DNA of 64,000 nt from NCBI GenBank assembly GCA_963796125.1, contig CAWCKM010000050.1, positions 11,958 through 75,957 on the forward strand, read 5' to 3'. The stretch's first letter is position 1, and each line of letters starts with the position of its first letter. Position numbers and translations under genes: made by a program. This DNA is from DASPRG01 sp963796125 (GTDB taxonomy: Bacteria; Nitrospirota; Thermodesulfovibrionia; Thermodesulfovibrionales; SM23-35). Positions 9,189 through 17,894 of this stretch are shown here, one piece after another. Under the pieces are notes generated by a model. The model did no database searches, was not told the origin of the DNA, and worked only from the letters and a program-made list of their open reading frames with translations.

Positions 9189-9761
9189 ATGAAAGTTATA
9201 GCTTTCAATGGAAGCCCGAGGAAAAAAGGCAATACCTATTACTCAATCCAGACTGTATTCAAGGAGCTAAAAAAAGAAGGCATTAATACTGAACTCATAC
9301 AGCTTGGAGGGTCAGACATTAAGCCTTGCATGGCATGCTTTAAATGTTTTGAAAATAAAAATAGACGCTGCGTGCGGAACGATGAACTAAATGTATTTAT
9401 TGAAAAAATGATAGAAGCAGACGGAATCATAATCGGTTCACCAACATATTTCAGCAATGTCTCTCCCGAGGTAAAATCCCTTATTGACCGGGCTGGTCTT
9501 GTTGCCCGTGCTAATGACCATCTGTTCAAGAGAAAGGTCGGAGCTGCAGTTGTTGCTGTAAGAAGGGCAGGCGCAACTCATGTCTATTCGAGCATAAATT
9601 TCTTTTTCGGTATCAGCCACATGATTATTCCAGGGTCAAGTTACTGGAACATCGGAATCGGTCTTAATCCGGGGGATGTTCTTAAGGACAAAGAAGGTAT
9701 AGCCACCTTTAAAGATTTAGGGAGAAACATAGCGTGGCTCCTGAAGAAGCTCTATGGGTAA
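9189..9761 (+). CDS. Flavodoxin-like NADPH-dependent FMN reductase / iron-sulfur flavoprotein
   Basis: A protein of 190 residues. The N-terminus (M-K-V-I-A-F-N-G-S-P-R-K-K-G-N-T) is the phosphate-binding loop of the NADPH-dependent FMN reductase fold. The segment C-M-A-C-F-K-C-F-E-N-K-N-R-R-C-V supplies the Cys motif found in iron-sulfur flavoproteins (Isf-like). G-S-P-T-Y-F-S-N-V-S-P-E-V-K-S-L-I-D-R is the FMN-contact block. Such proteins are common in anaerobes and pass electrons from ferredoxin to oxygen, peroxide or other acceptors. It is the last gene before a strong hairpin. The Cys spacing suggests a possible 4Fe-4S cluster, which is inference. Confidence 0.85.
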   Translation: MKVIAFNGSPRKKGNTYYSIQTVFKELKKEGINTELIQLGGSDIKPCMACFKCFENKNRRCVRNDELNVFIEKMIEADGIIIGSPTYFSNVSPEVKSLIDRAGLVARANDHLFKRKVGAAVVAVRRAGATHVYSSINFFFGISHMIIPGSSYWNIGIGLNPGDVLKDKEGIATFKDLGRNIAWLLKKLYG

Positions 9762-9787
9762 TTGCTGAATAAGAGAAGCAATTACTG

Positions 9788-9829
9788 GTCTGGTAGCCAG
9801 GGTTCATTGCTGAACCCTGGCTACCAGAC
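9788..9829. terminator. Perfect 19-bp hairpin between convergent genes
   Basis: GTCTGGTAGCCAGGGTTCA (9788-9806) is followed by a four-base loop and its exact reverse complement (9811-9829). It sits between the convergent flavoprotein and HU genes. There is no strong T-run on either side, so a two-way terminator is plausible. A mobile palindromic repeat is the alternative. Confidence 0.5.
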
Positions 9830-9891
9830 TAAAAGAAAAGGGAATGATCAATCACCCCCTTTCTACGAAAACGAGCACTAAAAAATCTTAT

Positions 9892-10164
9892 CTATTTCAC
9901 CGCATTCTTAAAAGTTTTCCCTGCTGAAAACTTAGGAACCTTTCTGGCAGGAATCTTTATTGGTTCCCCCGTCTGAGGGTTTCTTCCTGTCCGTGCTTTC
10001 CTTTTTGAAACCGAGAAAGTTCCAAAGCCAACAAGAGCAACCTTGTTTCCTTTCTTGACACTTTTAACAACACTATCAATGAAAGAATCAAGTGCCTTTG
10101 CCGCTGCAGCCTTGGAGATACCTGCATCCTTTGCCGCCTTCTCTAAAAGTTCAGCCTTTGTCAT
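9892..10164 (-). CDS. hup: HU-family DNA-binding protein
   Basis: A 90-residue nucleoid protein with the full HU/IHF fold: M-T-K-A-E-L-L-E-K-A-A, helix 2, then the V-x-L-V-G-F-G-T-F strand and the DNA-contact arm R-K-A-R-T-G-R-N-P-Q-T-G-E-P-I-K-I-P-A, containing the R-N-P loop proline. It bends and compacts DNA as a dimer. AAGGAGG precedes the start. HU rather than IHF is favoured by the absence of IHF-specific residues, with moderate certainty. Confidence 0.95.
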   Translation of the reverse strand: MTKAELLEKAAKDAGISKAAAAKALDSFIDSVVKSVKKGNKVALVGFGTFSVSKRKARTGRNPQTGEPIKIPARKVPKFSAGKTFKNAVK

Positions 10165-10951
10165 GTACTACCTCCTTTTTAATGTATCTTTAATGCTCCA
10201 CATTATACTCAATTAAAGTAATAGTTTTAAAGAAGTTCTTTTCAATATCAAAATAATCAGTTAAGTAATCCTCAAAAACGGCTTATAGGATTTTGAGGAA
10301 TCGTATTATGATTGTTGTGCAAGTCGCTACCGAAGTGAAGCATATCTCATGCGCTCTCAATGAAGAACTGTCGGTTCTCCAGTGCTTGAGCTTTCCAAAA
10401 TTCCTTGTCCATAAAACCCTCTTGCATTTCAGATCTGGATTACTTGATGAATCGGATTCTCAGCGTAGTATTTTGCTTTCCTTCAAACAGGTGTTTTATG
10501 GAGATAGAAGGCTATGTTGGAAAAACAGTCGATCCTCGAACCTCTGGCCGACTTAGCTCCGAGATAAGCAGAAGAGACTTTCTCACAGGAGCAAATGTTT
10601 TTACGTACCCTAATTATTATGCGCGTTTCTTCTGCAAGTCATTATTCGTCAGTCTATCTTTTCTCCGGGCTTGCTTCTTGCCTTTCAGAAAATAATCGCT
10701 TCAGAAACTCTTTGGACAAAATCAATAATCAAATCTGATACTGCTTATGAGTTCGAATGTTCCTAACCCTCTATCCATCAATGTGTTTGCATGAACAAGG
10801 AGATCATCTTCTTTCCGGCTGGAAGGCAAACTATTTAGGTTTGACAACATCATGCTGACACTGGCAAAGCTGGTTTGACAATAATTCCATGATCTGATAG
10901 ATTCCTACAAGATAATCGAGTTTGGAGCGACATAGTCTTGGAAGTACTAAT
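10165..10951. other. Gene-poor stretch between HU and the TIR gene
   Basis: About 790 bp without a convincing gene. Two overlapping short open frames on the + strand (10293-10556 and 10405-10695) lack family signatures and good ribosome sites. The minus strand over 10270-10450 gives a short peptide with a run of alternating hydrophobic and charged residues that could be a decayed transposase end, but I cannot name a family. It marks the left edge of the accessory block. Confidence 0.5.
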
Positions 10952-11887
10952 ATGGCTCATATTTTCATTAGTTATACGCGACAAAATGAATCATATGTAG
11001 AAGCTCTTGAGAATGCTTTGCGCGCTCAAGGAATTACTATCTGGCGAGACCAAGAAAGTCTTTACGGCGGACAGCAGTGGCCGAAAAGCAATTGGTGAGG
11101 CTATTGCAGCAACTGACTTTTTTCTGCTGTTTTGGTCAAAAAGCGCTGCCGATTCTCACTTTGTTGAATTCGAATGGAACACAGCCGTGGCTTTGCGAAA
11201 GACTATAATACCATGCTTGCTCGATGATACTCCTCTTCCCCCTTTATTAAGAGGAACTCACAGCATCAATGTGCTGAATCTTCAAGAGGCCATGCCAAGA
11301 CTTCTATCTTCTCTTCAAGCGCACATACCTGAACTGTCCTCCAGGCAACACAGTTCTGAAGTCATAACGAACTCAGGAACATAGTTGTCACCGAACCAGA
11401 GCAAGTAGTCAGACAGGCTAAAGCCATCTTTAGCCAGGAGGGATGGAACATACAGGGGAATGTCTACCAGGCTGCTGGCGATATTAACTTGACAATTCAG
11501 GGTGCCCCTGAACAGCCAAAATCTAAGTCTAAGCTTGATCCGTGGGTTAAGTGGGTCGGTTTAATTGCGACTGTCTTGGTCATTGTCATATCTTTGTTTA
11601 CGTTATCAGGTAAAGTAAGGGAAACATTCTTTCCCCAGGCACAGACAACTCCTTTACGGGGTATTGTCCACAATGCAAATCAAGAGCCCTTGTCTGACGT
11701 TGTTGTTAATGTTCAGGAACTTCCAGGTGAGTCGGTCACAACCACAACCGATGGAGGATTCTATTTTTCGAAAATTCCAGGGAAGCCAGGAGACAGAGTG
11801 AGGGTTTATGCATCAAAAAATGGATACCGTCCACACAATGAGTACGTAACCTTACCAGGTCCAGTAAACATCATCTTGGAGAAATAA
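10952..11887 (+). CDS. Membrane-anchored TIR-domain protein with Ig-like tail, frameshifted
   Basis: Reconstructed as one gene. Residues 1 to about 140 form a TIR domain: M-A-H-I-F-I-S-Y-T-R-Q-N opening, I-W-R-D-Q-E-S-L box, then S-K-S-A-A-D-S-H-F-V-E-F-E-W-N-T-A, where a Glu matches the catalytic position of NADase TIRs. A linker holds G-N-V-Y-Q-A-A-G-D-I-N, a glycine-rich motif seen near effector domains of bacterial conflict proteins. Then come one membrane segment (W-V-G-L-I-A-T-V-L-V-I-V-I-S-L-F) and a carboxypeptidase-regulatory (Ig-like) domain. Frame changes lie near 11085 and 11380 and cancel each other. It is followed after 3 bp by the secreted TPR gene. NAD cleavage or signalling is inferred from the fold only. 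Confidence 0.75.
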
Positions 11888-11890
11888 GAA

Positions 11891-14120
11891 ATGAAGCAGT
11901 TTGTATTAGCCGTTGTCCTTGTTCTTTCCGGAATTGTACCGGTTCGCGCTCAGATTATTTTAAACGGAACTCTCCCAAGAAGATTCAGGCAAGGCTGTTC
12001 CAAATACTAAAATCAACTTGGCCGGCGGCCCATCAGAGATAACAGATGTAAAAGGCCAATTTTCAATAAGACTATCAAATGATTTCGTCGAAGGGGAGCG
12101 GGTTATTCTAACAGTATCAAAGAAGGACTGGTTTATAAATCACCCTTTAGATGGAGAATGGAATTTGCCAAATATTCGGTACCAGAAAGTGCATACTACG
12201 AAGGTTATTATTGTACCCAAGGGATCAAAAAAACTCTGGACCCATGAGCGCATCGAAAAATACGTTGCTAAATTGAACGATGAGCTTGTGAGAATGAAAA
12301 AAGCAGATAGTAAACCTAAGCCTGTAGAGTTCACATATTATCTGAGTGAGTGGGCCAATAAATATGGATTTACCTATGACCAAGTGAAAGAGGAATTTGA
12401 TCGATGGGCTAAGAGAATCTGAGAAATCGGAGGAAAGAAGAGCGAGATGTTTGAGCAGTTTTTATCAGAAGAATTTTGAGTTGTCTTCTTTGTGCTTCGA
12501 GGAATCTGCCTTAGAGGTACGGAATAAAAGAAAGAAGAAACAAGAAGAGTTAAGGCAGTTAAGCTTAAGTGAATATGAAGATTGGAAGCAATCAGGCAAC
12601 TCTTATGCGATTATGTACCATTTTGAAAAAGCTTAACCATGTATGAGGAAGCAGAAAAACTTGTGACTATAAAAGAATTTCCGAAGGAATGGGCAGAGAT
12701 AAGGTTGCTTATGGGAAATGTCAAGTTAGAGATTGGCATTAGAACTGAGGGAGAAAAGGGAAATAGGTATATATCGGAAGCTAAGCAACAGTACTTCCGG
12801 ACTCTGGAAGTCTATACCCATAGAGATCTGCCGCAACAGTGGGCTACAACCCAAAACAACCTTGGCATTGCTCTTCAAGAGCAGGGTATCCGCACCGCCG
12901 GAGAAGAAGGGATACCGCTTCTTAGCCAGTCGGTACAAGCTTACCTTAATGCCCTTGAAGTCTTTACCCGTAAAGAGTTCCCGCAACAGTGGGCCATGAC
13001 TCAAAACAACCTTGGCATTTCGCTTAATGAGCTGGGGAGCCGAACCGCTGGAGAAGAAGGAATACGACTTCTTAGCCAGTCGGTACAAGCTTACCGTAAT
13101 GCCCTTGAAGTCTATACCCGTGAAGATCTGCCGCAGGATTGGGCTATGACTCAAGACAACCTTGGTAATGCTCTTGGTCAACAGGGTGTATGGACCGCTG
13201 GAAAAGACAGGCATGGATCTTCTTGACAAGGCGATAGAAGCTCACCGCAATGCCCTTGAAGTCAGAACTCGTAAAGATCTGCCGCAGGACTGGGCTGCAA
13301 CTCAAGACAACCTTGGTAATGCTTTTAGAGAAAAGGGAATGCGTACCGCTGGAAAAGAAGGCATGGATCTTCTTGACAAGGCGATAGAAGCTCACCGCAA
13401 TGCCCTTGAAGTCAGAACCCGTAAAGATCTGCCGCAAAAGTGGGCGATCACTCAGAACAACCTCGGCATTTCGCTTACTGAGTTGGGGAGCCGAAAGAGA
13501 AGCTATGGATCTTCTCGACCAAGCGGTAGAAGCTCTCCGTAATGCCCTTGAAGTCTATACCCGCAAAGAGTTCGCGCAACAGTGGGCCATGACTCAGGAC
13601 AACCTTGGTAATGCTCTTATAGAAAAGGAAATGCGTACTTCTGGAAAAGAAGGCATGGATCTTCTCGACCAGGCAGTAGAAGCTTACCGTGCTGCCCTTG
13701 AAGTCAGGAACTCGTGAAGACCTGCCGCAGCAGTGGGCGATGACTCAGAACAACCTTGGTAATGCTTTTAGAGAAAAAGGAATGCGTACCGCTGGACAAG
13801 ACGGCATGGATTTTCTCGACCGGCGGTAGAAGCTTACCGTAATGCTCTTGAAGTCAGGACTCGCAAAGCTCTGCCGCAAAAGTGGGCCCTTACTCAGTAT
13901 AATCTTGGCATTGTACTTAAAGATCTGGGTATTCGTACTGCTGGAGAAGAACGGTCTGCGGCTCTTCGGCCAGGCGGCAGAAGCTCTCCGTAATGCCCTT
14001 GAAGTCTATACCCGTGAAGAGTTCCCGCAACAGTGGGCCATAATTCGGAACAACCTTTGTGCTATTTATTTTGACCTTGAAGATTGGAAACATGCAGCAG
14101 ATTGCAACGCGGATTTCTAA
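11891..14120 (+). CDS. Secreted Ig-like/TPR-repeat protein, multiply frameshifted
   Basis: One gene by reconstruction, starting 3 bp after the TIR gene. The signal peptide (M-K-Q-F-V-L-A-V-V-L-V-L-S-G, cleavage after V-R-A) leads into a carboxypeptidase-regulatory-like domain (N-T-K-I-N-L-A-G-G, I-T-D-V-K-G-Q-F-S-I). A charged helical segment follows, then about ten 50-residue TPR units of the form L-P-Q-x-W-A-x-T-Q-x-N-L-G-N-A-L. Frame changes appear near 11975, 12420, 12633, 13205, 13495, 13705, 13825 and 13955. This is denser than elsewhere, so it is either a decaying gene or a repeat array that was hard to assemble. It is likely the periplasmic partner of the TIR protein, by position and shared domain. 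Confidence 0.65.
12660..14090 (+). repeat. 150-bp tandem repeat array encoding TPR units
   Basis: Units repeat every 150 bp: GCGATAGAAGCTCACCGC, for example, starts at 13231 and again at 13381. The invariant core encodes Y/R-T-R-x-D/E-L/F-P-Q-x-W-A-x-T-Q-x-N-L-G followed by R-T-A-G-x-E-G. About nine to ten units are visible. Neighbouring units are nearly identical in DNA while the outer ones have diverged, as expected for recent internal duplication. Confidence 0.8.
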
Positions 14121-14186
14121 GAAATTTATTGTGATTTTCAAGAAGCTTACTAAGATCAAATTAATTAAATTAAGAGATAAGAGGTA

Positions 14187-15280
14187 GAGTAGGGAACTGG
14201 CGTAGTGGCAAATGCCCTATCTCCAGTTCCCCCTCATCAAACCGTACGTTCAGTTTTCCCGAATACGGCTTTCCAATCATCTTCTTCCGGCGGCTTTCGC
14301 AGTCCGACTCCACGGGGCCGTCGTCGGTATCTTGTAAAGTCCGATAGTCGTCGTAGAGGTGCCGGTCAGGGAATGCTGTTATATCCTCTACTCTTCCTTC
14401 TGTGCTTCCGTCTCAGGTAGTCCGCACGCGCTGTCTCAAGGAATCGTTTTGAGGAGTTTCAGCAGGTCGTTACTACAGTGCCCATAGTAAAAATATTTAC
14501 CCACCCCCGTATTGACGATCTCGTTGAGGTTTTGACAACTAGCTCTTCCGGTAATGCCAAGTGCTCCGCCCGGTCAGGTCTTTAGCTCCCTTGGATTTGC
14601 GCCATAGCTTTCTTGGCGGGCTCGGATAAAGGAAATTTCGACCGGTTTCGGGATGCTCTGATCGCCTTACTCGTAAATCCAAGGAAAGTTAAAGCTCTCT
14701 TCCTCGAGCGTCTACCACTCGTGTCTTATCTCGTTCAGCTTCAGGCCGCGAAGCCCCCGAGGATCTTCTTGGATCCCCTTAATATCTTCTCCGTTTGCCT
14801 TTACACAATACGACAAAGTCATCGGCATACCTGATTAGCCTGGCCTCTATCCTCATCCTCTATCTTCTTCACCTTCCATATCGTCATCCAGTACATTTAG
14901 ATAAATGTTGGCGAGGAGCGGAGAGATTACTCCTCCCTGCGGCGTCCCTTGTCATTGCCTTTGTACCTCTTCTTGCATCCTTCTCTTCCTCCACCACCGG
15001 CGCTTTTAGCCATAGCTGGATAATTTAAGTATGTTCTTATCCACTATCCGTTTCGGCATCCAATCCAAGTAGTTTGTCGTGGGTATGGTGTCGAAGTACT
15101 TCGAGATGTCGGCGTCTATTACCTGAAGCTTCCCACTCGAAGGTGATAGATCACATCATCCATGCTTGATGGGCATCCCGTTTCGGTCGGAATCCGTATG
15201 AGTTTTCCTCGAAATCCGCCTCGAAGATCGGCTCTATTACTATCTTTACCGCCATCTGCACTATCCTGTCTTTTTTTAGG
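14187..15280 (-). mobile_element. 5'-truncated group II intron with decayed reverse transcriptase
   Basis: Read leftward, the stretch encodes pieces of a group II intron reverse transcriptase/maturase: D-R-I-V-Q-M-A-V-K-I-V-I-E-P-I-F-E-A-D-F, N-S-Y-G-F-R-P-K-R, D-A-D-I-S-K-Y-F-D-T-I-P-H, G-T-P-Q-G-G-V-I-S-P-L-L-A-N-I and R-Y-A-D-D-F-V-V-L (catalytic YADD, around 14813-14833). They lie in different frames. The open frame stops making sense upstream of about 15275, so roughly the first hundred residues and the 5' ribozyme are missing. Domains V and VI close the element at its 3' end, about 70 bp beyond the TPR gene. It is not expected to be mobile. Confidence 0.8.
14192..14272 (-). ncRNA. Group II intron domains V and VI
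   Basis: Domain V (14239-14272) reads AGCCGTATTCGGGAAAACTG on the minus strand, followed by the ACGTACGGTT return strand, the conserved catalytic hairpin of bacterial group II introns. Domain VI (14192-14231) is a hairpin closed by GGGAACTGG and CCAGTTCCC. Confidence 0.8.
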
Positions 15281-15534
15281 AAATTAGAGGGACACTTCCC
15301 GTATTATTGCGAGGTACCAGCATGCCAGAGAGATACTCTGTTACTAATAAAAATCTTCATTTTTCATCGAACATAAATATGCGGACTTGCAGGTGGAACA
15401 CTCAACCTAAAAAAGGTTCAACCCTTCGATTCTTGCTTCCTGAATTTCAAACTTCAAAAAATAGTAAAATAGAGTTGATTAAAAGAGGAAATCTATAGTG
15501 GGAATATTCGGAAAATCTTCACGCAACCACTTCA

Positions 15535-15868
15535 TCACTTTTGTATATTTTTAATCTTGCCAATCTTCTTCTCCAGAACAGACGGGTACAGCTTTTTCAA
15601 TGCCTCTGTGCTTTTGATTGCATCTTTCCATTTCTTATCTATTTCATGCTTATTTGCATAGTAGAATGAAAGTGTCATCATGTACCTGAGATAGGGTAAT
15701 ATGAGGAAATGCAACTATTATATCTTCAGGTGACATACCCATGATTTCATATCTTATGGCAATGTCCAGCACACGAATACCTGTGCCGGCAATAACGGGG
15801 TCACCACCCCTTATTTTTCTGTCAAAGGCAATATAAGGATGTTTGATCTGTTTTACTGATGTGCTCAT
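15535..15868 (-). CDS. DUF433 domain protein, frameshifted
   Basis: The N-terminal 65 residues (I-A-F-D-R-K-I-R-G-G-D-P-V-I-A-G-T-G-I-R-V, then G-M-S-P-E-D-I-I-V-A-F-P-H-I-T-L-S-Q-V-H) match the DUF433 winged-helix family, often the antitoxin-like partner of a PIN or DUF5615 toxin. The family tail (A-L-S-F-Y-Y-A-N-K-H-E-I-D-x-K-W type) continues in another frame to TGA at 15535-15537, so one base is gained or lost near 15690. No toxin gene is seen on either side, so this is an orphan or its partner was lost. AGGGGGTG-type ribosome site precedes the ATG. Confidence 0.75.
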
Positions 15869-16173
15869 ATATAATCACCCCCTATTTTTATTTTCCTGCA
15901 ACCACTTTGTGCAATTGGCCTCTCATCGTGCTCACATTATACCATGTAGATTTTCTCTTTAGCCTTTCTGACGTGCGCTCACCAGTTACCGCCTTTCTAT
16001 CCTGCAAAGGCTTCCGAAGGAACTGCGGCAGAGACCACAGGTGTAAAATTTATAGAATTTTTCCACAACATCCGCATTATGCCAATTACAGTTTTTGGGT
16101 TAATCCCCTGTTTTTTGTCCACTTGCCTTGACCTGCAGTTGTATTGTTTCCATGATTTTTTCTATAATTTTAG
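15869..16173. other. Spacer before the lipid operon
   Basis: About 300 bp in which I see no supported gene. A weak open frame on the + strand has no recognisable family. The last 30 bp before 16174 are AT-rich and should hold the promoter of the yceD-rpmF-plsX-fabH operon (TATAAT-like TTATAATTTTAG at 16161-16172). Confidence 0.45.
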
Positions 16174-16677
16174 ATGAAGATTATCATTTCAGAAATCCCC
16201 GATGACGGACTGGATATAGAAGTCAATGAGACACTTGCCTTTGATGCCGGCCCTTTTCCTGTCCAGGCACAACTGAAGATAAAAAAGGTTGGCGCTGAGA
16301 TTGTAGTAAATGGTAATATTCTTACTACTGTAGAATTACAGTGCAGCCGGTGTCTGAAAGATTTTAAGAGCAAGCTCTCGTTTCCCTTTGAGGCCATCTT
16401 TCATCCCATCGCACAACTCAAAGAGGAAGAAAAACATGAGCTCACGGTTGAGGAACTTGACATGGGTTTTTATGCAAATGATGAGCTTGATCTTTTTGAC
16501 ATCATAAAGGAACAGATCATGCTCAATCTGCCCATGAAAGCGCTTTGCAACGATTTCTGTAAAGGGATATGTCTGCGGTGCGGTGCGGACCTCAATGCAG
16601 GCGACTGTAGTTGCAGTGAAAAAGATATAGACCCAAGACTTGTTACATTAAAGAAGTTCCTCAATAAAGAAACGTAG
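16174..16677 (+). CDS. YceD family protein (DUF177)
   Basis: A protein of 167 residues with the DUF177 signature V-E-L-Q-C-S-R-C-L-K-D-F (first Cys pair) and a second Cys-rich block C-N-D-F-C-K-G-I-C-L-R-C-G-A-D-L-N at the end. These are the four conserved cysteines of the YceD family. YceD is almost always encoded immediately before rpmF and linked to 23S rRNA accumulation. Its exact role is unresolved. It is the first gene of a tight operon with rpmF, plsX and fabH, 15 bp before rpmF. Confidence 0.9.
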   Translation: MKIIISEIPDDGLDIEVNETLAFDAGPFPVQAQLKIKKVGAEIVVNGNILTTVELQCSRCLKDFKSKLSFPFEAIFHPIAQLKEEEKHELTVEELDMGFYANDELDLFDIIKEQIMLNLPMKALCNDFCKGICLRCGADLNAGDCSCSEKDIDPRLVTLKKFLNKET

Positions 16678-16692
16678 AAAGGAGAAATCATT

Positions 16693-16881
16693 TTGCCGAA
16701 CCCGAAACACAGACACACAAGGGCACGGAGAGATAAGCGGAGGGCCAACTGGAAAGGCCAGACTCCTAACCTTAGCCTCTGTCCTGATTGTAATGAACTG
16801 AAGCTTTCCCACAGGGTATGCCTTCATTGCGGTTCATATAATGGACGCAAGGTTCTCGAAGTAGTCGAAAAAGAAGCATGA
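16693..16881 (+). CDS. rpmF: 50S ribosomal protein bL32
   Basis: A 62-residue zinc-type L32. The start appears to be TTG at 16693 (L-P-N-P-K-H-R-H-T-R-A-R-R-D-K-R-R-A-N-W), with AAAGGAG 5-10 bp upstream. No ATG fits. The zinc ribbon has C-P-D-C-N-E and C-L-H-C-G-S. The canonical order yceD-rpmF-plsX-fabH supports the call. Its stop overlaps the plsX start (ATGA). Confidence 0.95.
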   Translation: MPNPKHRHTRARRDKRRANWKGQTPNLSLCPDCNELKLSHRVCLHCGSYNGRKVLEVVEKEA

Positions 16882-17894
16882 GAGTTGCCCTTGATGCGAT
16901 GGGAGGCGATTATGCCCCTGCTGTCACTATTGAGGGCGCTATCGAGACCGTTAATGATTTTGAAGGCATAGATGTAATCCTTGTCGGTGATGAGAATTCA
17001 ATAAAAAGAGAGCTCGATAGCAAGAGACACCTCCCGAACCGTATTTCCATAAAACATGCTTCTCAGGTTGTGGGAATGGATGAGGCACCTGCTGCTGCGA
17101 TCAGAAAAAAGAGGGATTCGTCCATAGGTCGGGCTATTGAGCTTGTTAAGAATGGCGAAGCCGATGCCATGGTGAGTGCCGGACACTCCGGCGTTGTCAT
17201 GGCAACAGCACTTCTTTTTCTCCGTACATCTCCAGGCGTTGACAGACCTGCCATTGCAACGATTATGCCGACTCTCAAAGCTCCCTTTGTTCTCATTGAT
17301 GCAGGTGCAAATCTCTATTGCAAGCCTGAAAACCTTTATCAGTTTGGATTGATGGGAAGCGCATACTGCAGTGCAATTTTTGGAAGGACAGAGGCAAAAG
17401 TCGCCCTTCTCAGCATCGGAGAAGAGGATACAAAGGGGAACGAACTCACCAAAGAGTCGTTCAAACTTCTGAAAAAGGCTGATATCAACTTTATCGGCAA
17501 TGTGGATGGAAAAGATATTTTTACTGGAATCGCCGATGTCATAGTTTGTGACGGGTTTACCGGTAACGTGGTATTGAAAATAAGTGAGGGTCTTGCAGAT
17601 GCGATCGTAAAGATTCTCAAGCGGGAAATCGCAGAGCAGTCTGTAGGAAGGATTGCATACCTCCTGATGAAATCTGCCTTGATCAGTTTCAAGAAAAAGA
17701 CAGATTATGACGAATATGGGGGCGCGCCTCTCCTTGGAATAAATGGCACATGCATTATAAGTCACGGACGATCAACAGCAAAGGCAATAAAGAATGCCCT
17801 GAGAGTTGCAGCAGATTTCTCAGAGAAACGTGTGTATGAGGTCATTGCATCCAAAATAGAAAAAGGTATGGTGGAAAAGGTTGACAAGAACTAA
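16878..17894 (+). CDS. plsX: Phosphate acyltransferase PlsX
   Basis: A protein of 338 residues, full length, intact. M-R-V-A-L-D-A-M-G-G-D-Y-A-P is the diagnostic PlsX N-terminus. Later blocks (S-A-G-H-S-G-V-V-M-A, L-I-D-A-G-A-N, I-G-N-V-D-G-K-D-I-F, D-G-F-T-G-N-V-V-L-K) all match the family. The enzyme makes acyl-phosphate from acyl-ACP for PlsY at the membrane face. Operon with rpmF upstream (4-bp overlap) and fabH downstream (14-bp overlap). Confidence 0.96.
   Translation: MRVALDAMGGDYAPAVTIEGAIETVNDFEGIDVILVGDENSIKRELDSKRHLPNRISIKHASQVVGMDEAPAAAIRKKRDSSIGRAIELVKNGEADAMVSAGHSGVVMATALLFLRTSPGVDRPAIATIMPTLKAPFVLIDAGANLYCKPENLYQFGLMGSAYCSAIFGRTEAKVALLSIGEEDTKGNELTKESFKLLKKADINFIGNVDGKDIFTGIADVIVCDGFTGNVVLKISEGLADAIVKILKREIAEQSVGRIAYLLMKSALISFKKKTDYDEYGGAPLLGINGTCIISHGRSTAKAIKNALRVAADFSEKRVYEVIASKIEKGMVEKVDKN

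Noticed and set aside
10293..10695. Overlapping short + strand frames upstream of the TIR gene
   Set aside because: No ribosome site, no recognisable family and uneven codon use; left as non-coding.
12726..13229. 167-codon minus-strand frame across the TPR array
   Set aside because: It mirrors the repeat on the opposite strand; the plus strand encodes canonical TPR residues.
12660..14090. CRISPR array
   Set aside because: The repeats are 150 bp, contiguous and protein-coding, with no short repeat/variable spacer pattern.
16998..17765. 255-codon minus-strand frame inside plsX
   Set aside because: plsX is intact and strongly conserved on the other strand; this is a shadow frame.
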